DNA of 36,802 nt from SHLQ01 sp964441145 (GTDB taxonomy: Bacteria > Actinomycetota > Acidimicrobiia > Acidimicrobiales > SHLQ01): NCBI GenBank assembly GCA_964441145.1, contig CAYTUB010000019.1, forward strand, positions 1-36,802, given 5' to 3'. The stretch's first letter is position 1. Every line of letters starts with the position of its first letter. A program made the position numbers and the translations under genes. Below the pieces are notes generated by a model. That model made no database searches, was not told the DNA's origin, and saw only the letters and a list, made by a program, of their open reading frames with translations. Below, piece by piece: positions 33,201 to 36,802 of this stretch.

Positions 33201-33233
33201 CTCGTTTCCCCACTCAGCTCGTCGGGAAACGAG
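33201..33233 (+). terminator. Hairpin 1 after the regulator gene
   Basis: CTCGTTTCCC (33201-33210) and GGGAAACGAG (33224-33233) form a perfect 10-bp stem with a 13-nt loop, 15 bp after the stop codon. No T-run follows directly. Its right arm abuts the next hairpin. Confidence 0.55.
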
Positions 33234-33273
33234 CAGTTATCGAGGGTGACGGAGGTCTCCCTCGATAACTGCT
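33232..33273 (+). repeat. 15-bp inverted repeat (hairpin 2)
   Basis: AGCAGTTATCGAGGG (33232-33246) pairs perfectly with its complement at 33259-33273. The 12-nt interior adds GAC/GTC pairing around a GGAG tip. Its first two bases are shared with the right arm of hairpin 1. In addition, GGGA (33224-33227) could pair with TCCC (33274-33277), giving an alternative fold that excludes hairpin 1. Confidence 0.65.
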
Positions 33274-33279
33274 TCCCGC

Positions 33280-33305
33280 CCTGTAAGAGTCCCGCCTCTC
33301 ACAGG
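33280..33305 (+). repeat. Hairpin 3 of the intergenic series
   Basis: CCTGT (33280-33284) pairs with ACAGG (33301-33305) and AGAG (33286-33289) with CTCT (33296-33299), with a single A-C mismatch and a 6-nt TCCCGC loop. It lies six bases after hairpin 2. Confidence 0.45.
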
Positions 33306-33438
33306 CCTTGCGTCCATCCCCGTCCTCGAAATACGTGATTTCTGGACTCGGTGTACAGAGTAGGTCTCGCCCTGAGAAATAGCAATTAGTTTCGGGTTTT
33401 TCGAGGGGTTCAGTCTTTCCGGGTATCCCTGAATAGGG

Positions 33439-33452
33439 CAAAGGGCCCTTTG
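33439..33452. promoter_or_regulatory. 14-bp perfect palindrome upstream of the TPR gene
   Basis: CAAAGGGCCCTTTG is its own reverse complement and ends 31 bp before ATG 33484. Position and symmetry fit an operator for a dimeric regulator. No regulator is assigned; the adjacent LuxR-type protein is a candidate only by proximity. Confidence 0.35.
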
Positions 33453-33483
33453 TCGGCCCAAATCTGTGGTGCACAGTCGTTTT

Positions 33484-33879
33484 ATGACCTCTACGACACG
33501 AGCCAACTACGCAGTTTCTTCGGCACAGAACGGCAACTTCGAACACGCCCGTTCCGTGGTAATCGACCTCATCCAAGAGGACTGGCACAACGCTGAAGCC
33601 CATCGAGCCTGGGGGCGCGTGCTCCTAGAGGAGGGCAAGGCAACCGACGCCGTCGCTTCGTTTCGGGTCGCTGCAAGTATCGATGCCCGAAACCCAGAGC
33701 TGCACTTTGAGTTAGCAGAGGCTCTCTTGGCCGAGGCGCGAAAGTTCACGTTTATCCCGTTGCCCAACCGGGTCGAAGCCAACGAGGCAATTGCTACCGG
33801 CTTGTCCCTTGCTCCCGATCACCCTCGCGGCCTGGAGCTTCGAGCAATGTGGCACTCCAGCGATGAGATTGTGTTCTAG
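33484..33879 (+). CDS. Small tetratricopeptide-repeat protein
   Basis: A 131-residue protein with two or three TPR-like helical pairs (about residues 7-36, 37-70 and 71-100). The patterns NAEAHRAWGRVLLEEGKATDA and NPELHFELAEALL show the W/G/A spacing of TPRs, with a final LAPDHPRGLELRAMW. No signal peptide is seen. It is probably a protein-protein interaction module. Function is unknown. ATG 33484 is used; an in-frame GTG at 33466 is possible. There is no ribosome-binding site, so the transcript may be leaderless. Confidence 0.7.
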   Translation: MTSTTRANYAVSSAQNGNFEHARSVVIDLIQEDWHNAEAHRAWGRVLLEEGKATDAVASFRVAASIDARNPELHFELAEALLAEARKFTFIPLPNRVEANEAIATGLSLAPDHPRGLELRAMWHSSDEIVF

Positions 33880-33889
33880 CCCGAGACAA

Positions 33890-34717
33890 TTACGTCCCCG
33901 GGAACTCATCAGGGTTCGGACCAATACGCTCTGAACGGTCCAACAAACGCAATTGCTCCATGTGCTCAGGCGTCAGGTCGAAGCCGAACAAGTCGGCGTT
34001 TTCTGCGATGCGCTCTTGTCGTACCGACTTAGGAATGACGAGGACGCCACGCTCCAGCATCCATCGAAGCGTGACCTGCGCTGGTGTTGCGCCGAGCTCG
34101 CGGGCGATCGACACGATGGTGTCGATCTCATTCACCTGTCCTTTCAGCATCGGCGCCCATGCGGTTACCTTGATGTCGTGTTGGGCGCACGCTGCCAATA
34201 ACTCGGGCTGCTGTAAATACGGGTGGTGTTCCACCTGGTTCACGGTGGGCGCGATGTTCGCGAACGACAACAGTTCCTCGATGTGGTGAGCAAGAAAGTT
34301 CGAGACCCCGATCGCACGGACTTTTCCGTCGCCGACGAGTTCTTCCATCGCACGCCAGGTGTCGGCCATGTGAACTCGACTTGGCCAATGGATCAAGAAC
34401 AGATCGAGGTAGTCGGTGTCCAACCGTTCGAGGGTGCCGGCACAAGAGGCCAACGTCGACTCGTAGCCCTGGTCGCTGTTCCACACCTTCGATGTGATGA
34501 AGATGTCGCTGCGTGGCAGGTCTGACTTGGCAACAGCGGTACCGATGCCAGCTTCGTTTTGATACATCGATGCGGTGTCGATAGCGCGGTAACCCGTTTC
34601 GAGGGCCCATTGAACTGCCTTGCCGACTTCATCGCCGTCGTCGCTTCTGTATGTGCCGAGCCCCACCATGGGCATCTGGATGCCGTTGTTGAGCAGTGTG
34701 GTTGTCGAGATATCCAT
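33890..34717 (-). CDS. Aldo/keto reductase (2,5-diketo-D-gluconate reductase-like)
   Basis: NADPH-dependent reductase of aldehydes or ketones, cytoplasmic TIM barrel, 275 residues. The AKR catalytic tetrad is complete: Asp47 and Tyr52 (AIDTASMY), Lys77 (SKVW) and His110 (LIHWP). The cofactor motif IPKSVRQERIAEN near the C-terminus contains the Lys/Ser/Arg set typical of NADPH-binding AKRs. Closest by pattern are AKR5-type 2,5-diketogluconate or methylglyoxal reductases. The substrate remains open. It converges with the TPR gene, 10 bp apart. Confidence 0.92.
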   Translation of the reverse strand: MDISTTTLLNNGIQMPMVGLGTYRSDDGDEVGKAVQWALETGYRAIDTASMYQNEAGIGTAVAKSDLPRSDIFITSKVWNSDQGYESTLASCAGTLERLDTDYLDLFLIHWPSRVHMADTWRAMEELVGDGKVRAIGVSNFLAHHIEELLSFANIAPTVNQVEHHPYLQQPELLAACAQHDIKVTAWAPMLKGQVNEIDTIVSIARELGATPAQVTLRWMLERGVLVIPKSVRQERIAENADLFGFDLTPEHMEQLRLLDRSERIGPNPDEFPGT

Positions 34718-34848
34718 GCCAAGAGTATTGCCCAGCCAAGGCCATGCTCGTGGACGAAGTTGCCGGTAAACCCTTCGTTGCCTTACGACTCGCTGAACTT
34801 GCCTGGAAACTTTCGTATCGGTGTTGTCCCGGGTCCTAACGTAGGGAG

Positions 34849-35478
34849 ATGGCGATTCTCCGCAGAAAGCGAGCCGACCGGCCCGAAGTTAACGCCCCTG
34901 TCGGACGTGCTGAACCAATGGTTGTCTCTTCAGCTCACCGCGTGCTCGGGACATCGATGGTTGCGCCTTTCCCCGACGGGATGGAGCAGTTGATTGTTGG
35001 CATGGGCTGCTTCTGGGGAGTTGAACAGCTCTTTTGGAAAATTGACGGCGTCCATACAACAGCCGCCGGCTACAGCGGCGGGGTAACACCCAATCCTACC
35101 TATGACGAGACAAGCACCGGACAGACCGGTCATGTCGAGGCAGTGTTGGTGGTCTATGACCCCGACAAGGTCGAACTCGAGACGCTGTTGGCGACCTTTT
35201 GGGAGAACCACGACCCCACGACTCCGTTCAAGAGAAGTGGGTTCACCTCGCAGTATCGCAGCGCGCTATTCACTACGACCGCCGCTCAACACGCCGAGGC
35301 CCTCGCTTCGCGTGCGCACTATCAAACTCGGCTCAACGACCGGGGTTACACCAAGATCCACACCGAGATTGCCGACGCGACCGAGTTCTATTACGCCGAG
35401 GACTACCACCAGCAATACATGGACAAGTTTCCGCGGGCCTTGTGCTCGAACGGCTTTTGTCAGGTCAGCTTCAAGTAG
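34849..35478 (+). CDS. msrA: Peptide methionine sulfoxide reductase MsrA
   Basis: Repairs oxidised proteins by reducing the S-epimer of methionine sulfoxide with thioredoxin. The catalytic motif is GCFWG with Cys54, followed by TTAAGYSGG, TGQTGHVEAV and FWENHDPT. C-terminal cysteines in LCSNGFC are candidate resolving residues. At 209 residues it carries the N-terminal extension found in long MsrA forms such as that of E. coli. ATG 34849 follows a TAGGGAG site. A 6-bp GC stem (CGCGAG/CTCGCG, 35480-35494) just after the stop may mark the transcript end. Confidence 0.95.
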   Translation: MAILRRKRADRPEVNAPVGRAEPMVVSSAHRVLGTSMVAPFPDGMEQLIVGMGCFWGVEQLFWKIDGVHTTAAGYSGGVTPNPTYDETSTGQTGHVEAVLVVYDPDKVELETLLATFWENHDPTTPFKRSGFTSQYRSALFTTTAAQHAEALASRAHYQTRLNDRGYTKIHTEIADATEFYYAEDYHQQYMDKFPRALCSNGFCQVSFK

Positions 35479-35580
35479 ACGCGAGCGCCTCGCGAGTGTG
35501 TGCTTTGGCGGTGTGGCGGCGAGATGGGGTCAACGCAGCGACACCTGCGCTAGCCTTTAGCTGCTGTTGATCAGCCGTTA

Positions 35581-35654
35581 GCGCCCGTAGCTCAATTGGA
35601 TAGAGTTCCTGGCTTCGAACCAGGCGGTTGGGGGTTCAAGTCCCTCCGGGCGCG
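35581..35654 (+). tRNA. tRNA-Arg (anticodon UCG)
   Basis: A complete class I cloverleaf. The acceptor arm GCGCCCG pairs with CGGGCGC, with discriminator G. The D-arm is GCTC...GAGT with GG in the loop. The anticodon arm CCTGG-CTTCGAA-CCAGG gives anticodon TCG, and the T-arm contains GGTTCAAGTCC. The CCA end is not encoded. It reads CGA-type arginine codons. Confidence 0.96.
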
Positions 35655-35682
35655 CAATCTGATGTGTCAAGACATCTGTAAG

Positions 35683-35718
35683 GCCCGAACCCTCAGGGGT
35701 TCGGGCTTTGATGTTTTT
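35683..35718 (+). terminator. Intrinsic terminator of tRNA-Arg
   Basis: GCCCGAACCC (35683-35692) and GGGTTCGGGC (35697-35706) form a perfect 10-bp stem with a 4-nt loop. T-rich sequence follows (TTTGATGTTTTT). This is the canonical arrangement 28 bp after the tRNA. Confidence 0.85.
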
Positions 35719-35827
35719 GCAGCGCTTCGATTCGAAAATTGGATGAAAGCCACCCATCGTTTCGATCAGCAGGTAATGTCTCCCTCGGAGTAGGGGCAGC
35801 TTGGCGGCTTCCCTAAGGAGTAATCCC

Positions 35828-36802
35828 GTGTCCCTACTCGAATCTGTGCGAGCGCCGGAAAACCGGCTCGCTCGACTTTTCTTCGCTGCAGCCGCTGCGA
35901 CGCTGTTGCTCAGCGCAGTGTCGGTTGCAGTTCCTGCCGGAGCGCAGTCCGAATGCGCGGCGAGCCTTTCGTTTGAAGCAGTCCACCTGCTCAACAATGG
36001 GGTCGACGATTCTGCAGGTCCTTTCGAGGTCGACCTCGAAGCGGGTACCTACACGATCGTCATCGGCTCCTTTGATGATCACGATCGACAGGTTTCCCTT
36101 GGGATCTCCACTCAGCCTGACGAGCGATTCCATATCGTCCTCGACTCGGGATATCGCTCGCCCGCGACCAATGACATCCCCGATGACGTCAACGAGACAA
36201 CAACCGAATTCATCGGCCAAACCATTGATGACAGCTCCAGCCTGACGATCGAACATGCCCGGATCGGTGGCGTGAACTCGGTGTTCCCGACCTCGGTGTG
36301 CTTTATCCAGGAAGCTCCAGCCGCTCCCGCAACGGCATGCACTGTTGATTCTCCAGGCGACGACGCCGCAGATGGTGCTGGCGATGTAGCTGATGCTGGC
36401 GATGAAGCTGGCGACGCCGACGCCGATGCCGATGCTGGTGTTGTGTGCCCGTCTGAGGAGGCTCCTGTTTGCGACGCCGCAGATGATGCTGACGCTGGTG
36501 ATGACGCTGACGCTGGTGATGACGCTGACGCTGGTGATGACGCTGACGCTGGTGATGATGCTGATGCTGATGCTGGTGTTGTGTGTCCGTCTGAGGAGGC
36601 TCCGGTTGAGGAGGCTCCTGTTTGTGGCGCCGCAGAAGACACTGGCGATGTAGCTGATGCTGGCGATGAAGCTGACGCCGCTGATGGCGATGCTGGCGAT
36701 GCTGACGCCGCTGACGCCGCTGATGGCGACGCTGGCGATGAAGCTGGCGACGCCGACGCCGACGCCGACGCCGATGCTGGTGTTGTGTGTCCGGTTGAGG
36801 AG
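35828..36802 (+). CDS. Secreted Asp/Ala/Gly-rich repeat protein, incomplete at the window end
   Basis: Begins at GTG 35828 after a strong AAGGAG site (35815-35820) and stays open for 325 codons to the edge. An N-terminal signal peptide (about residues 1-40, hydrophobic AAAAATLLLSAVSVAVPAGA, likely cleavage after AGA) indicates export. Residues about 43-160 form a beta-rich domain with few charges clustered. From about residue 165 the protein is a low-complexity acidic region: DDADAG units (18-bp DNA repeats at 36482-36553), DADADADAG stretches, and a Cys-bearing module GVVCPSEEAPV that occurs three times with variations. Acidic D-x-D-x-D strings suggest cation binding or a wall/extracellular stalk. 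No family is recognised. Confidence 0.8.
   Translation, partial: MSLLESVRAPENRLARLFFAAAAATLLLSAVSVAVPAGAQSECAASLSFEAVHLLNNGVDDSAGPFEVDLEAGTYTIVIGSFDDHDRQVSLGISTQPDERFHIVLDSGYRSPATNDIPDDVNETTTEFIGQTIDDSSSLTIEHARIGGVNSVFPTSVCFIQEAPAAPATACTVDSPGDDAADGAGDVADAGDEAGDADADADAGVVCPSEEAPVCDAADDADAGDDADAGDDADAGDDADAGDDADADAGVVCPSEEAPVEEAPVCGAAEDTGDVADAGDEADAADGDAGDADAADAADGDAGDEAGDADADADADAGVVCPVEE
36482..36577 (+). repeat. In-frame 18-bp tandem repeat
   Basis: Four consecutive 18-bp units (36482, 36500, 36518, 36536), nearly identical, followed by an extended 24-bp unit (36554-36577). Each 18-bp unit encodes DDADAG. Repeat length is a multiple of three, so expansion or contraction would keep the frame. 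Two larger copies of the surrounding block (about 36361-36450 and 36633-36790) indicate nested duplication. Confidence 0.85.

Larger units (their letters stand above)
33186..33483. other. Structure-rich intergenic region
   Basis: About 300 bp without a convincing gene. It contains three consecutive hairpins (33201-33233, 33232-33273, 33280-33305), a 6-bp inverted repeat ATTTCT/AGAAAT (33338-33343 and 33375-33380), and the 14-bp palindrome CAAAGGGCCCTTTG (33439-33452) close to the next start codon. Two short minus-strand frames overlap it but lack ribosome-binding sites and recognisable content. It could hold terminators, a small RNA or a leader for the TPR gene. Confidence 0.6.

Noticed and set aside
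33214..33603. Minus-strand gene in the structured intergenic region
   Set aside because: It overlaps the TPR coding region and several hairpins, has no ribosome-binding site and no family resemblance.
36482..36577. Possible CRISPR array
   Set aside because: The repeats are direct, 18 bp long and contiguous without unique spacers, and encode protein in frame.
36112..36642. Minus-strand Ser/Ala/Pro repeat protein
   Set aside because: The repeats are the complement of the DDADAG units. The plus strand has a ribosome-binding site, signal peptide and uninterrupted frame; the minus frame has none of these.

Overview
The window looks like a chromosomal segment of an uncultured, high-GC actinobacterium, most probably of the Acidimicrobiia type. 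This is inferred from several signs: frequent GTG starts, an EssC/WXG-type secretion pair, a fused indolepyruvate oxidoreductase, a W-x4-GRWYP N-terminal motif, and Asp-rich lipoprotein linkers. No rRNA or phylogenetic marker was compared. A 100-N scaffold gap at 16263-16362 shows this is a draft, probably metagenomic, assembly.

Layout. Positions 1-2.9 kb hold housekeeping genes: a partial tRNA-Leu (minus), clpP, rpe (minus) and a divergent TRAM/RumA-like RNA methyltransferase. Positions 3.0-8.0 kb form a type VII secretion-like island: a 1397-residue FHA/FtsK-type ATPase with EssC-like architecture, then a 166-residue WXG-like protein with its own promoter, a leader hairpin and a very strong terminator. 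Positions 8.2-17.6 kb are one long plus-strand operon: a long-chain acyl-CoA synthetase, two LivH/LivM-type permeases, a lipoprotein binding protein, two ABC ATPases and a second lipoprotein binding protein. This suggests uptake of a carboxylic acid or amino acid coupled to CoA activation. The second binding-protein gene is interrupted by the assembly gap, which is flanked by an exact 55-bp duplication. Collapsing that duplication restores one open frame.

Positions 17.6-26.0 kb look like a CoA-thioester and amino-acid/aromatic-acid catabolic district: two hotdog thioesterases (one PaaI-like, minus strand), a succinate-semialdehyde-type dehydrogenase, a small proline-rich protein translationally coupled to a 1152-residue indolepyruvate:ferredoxin oxidoreductase, a MaoC hydratase, and both subunits of a 3-oxoacid CoA-transferase. 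A pair of 50-bp stem-loop repeats lies at the convergent junction at 17551-17660.

Positions 26.0-35.5 kb are mixed metabolism: a small membrane protein, a PlsC-like acyltransferase (minus), a MetY-type sulfhydrylase, an alpha/beta hydrolase, a divergent dihydropteroate-synthase-like protein, a yeast-type cytosine deaminase (minus), a GH13 alpha-glucosidase, a LuxR-type regulator with a degenerate receiver, a structure-rich intergenic region, a TPR protein, an aldo/keto reductase (minus) and MsrA. The window ends with a tRNA-Arg and its terminator, and the 5' part of a secreted Asp/Ala/Gly-rich repeat protein that runs off the edge.

No CRISPR array, insertion sequence, integrase or phage gene was recognised. 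The most system-like candidates are the EssC/WXG pair, the acyl-CoA synthetase/Liv operon with its enlarged LivH permease, the structured intergenic regions at 17.6 and 33.2 kb, and the acidic repeat protein at the end.
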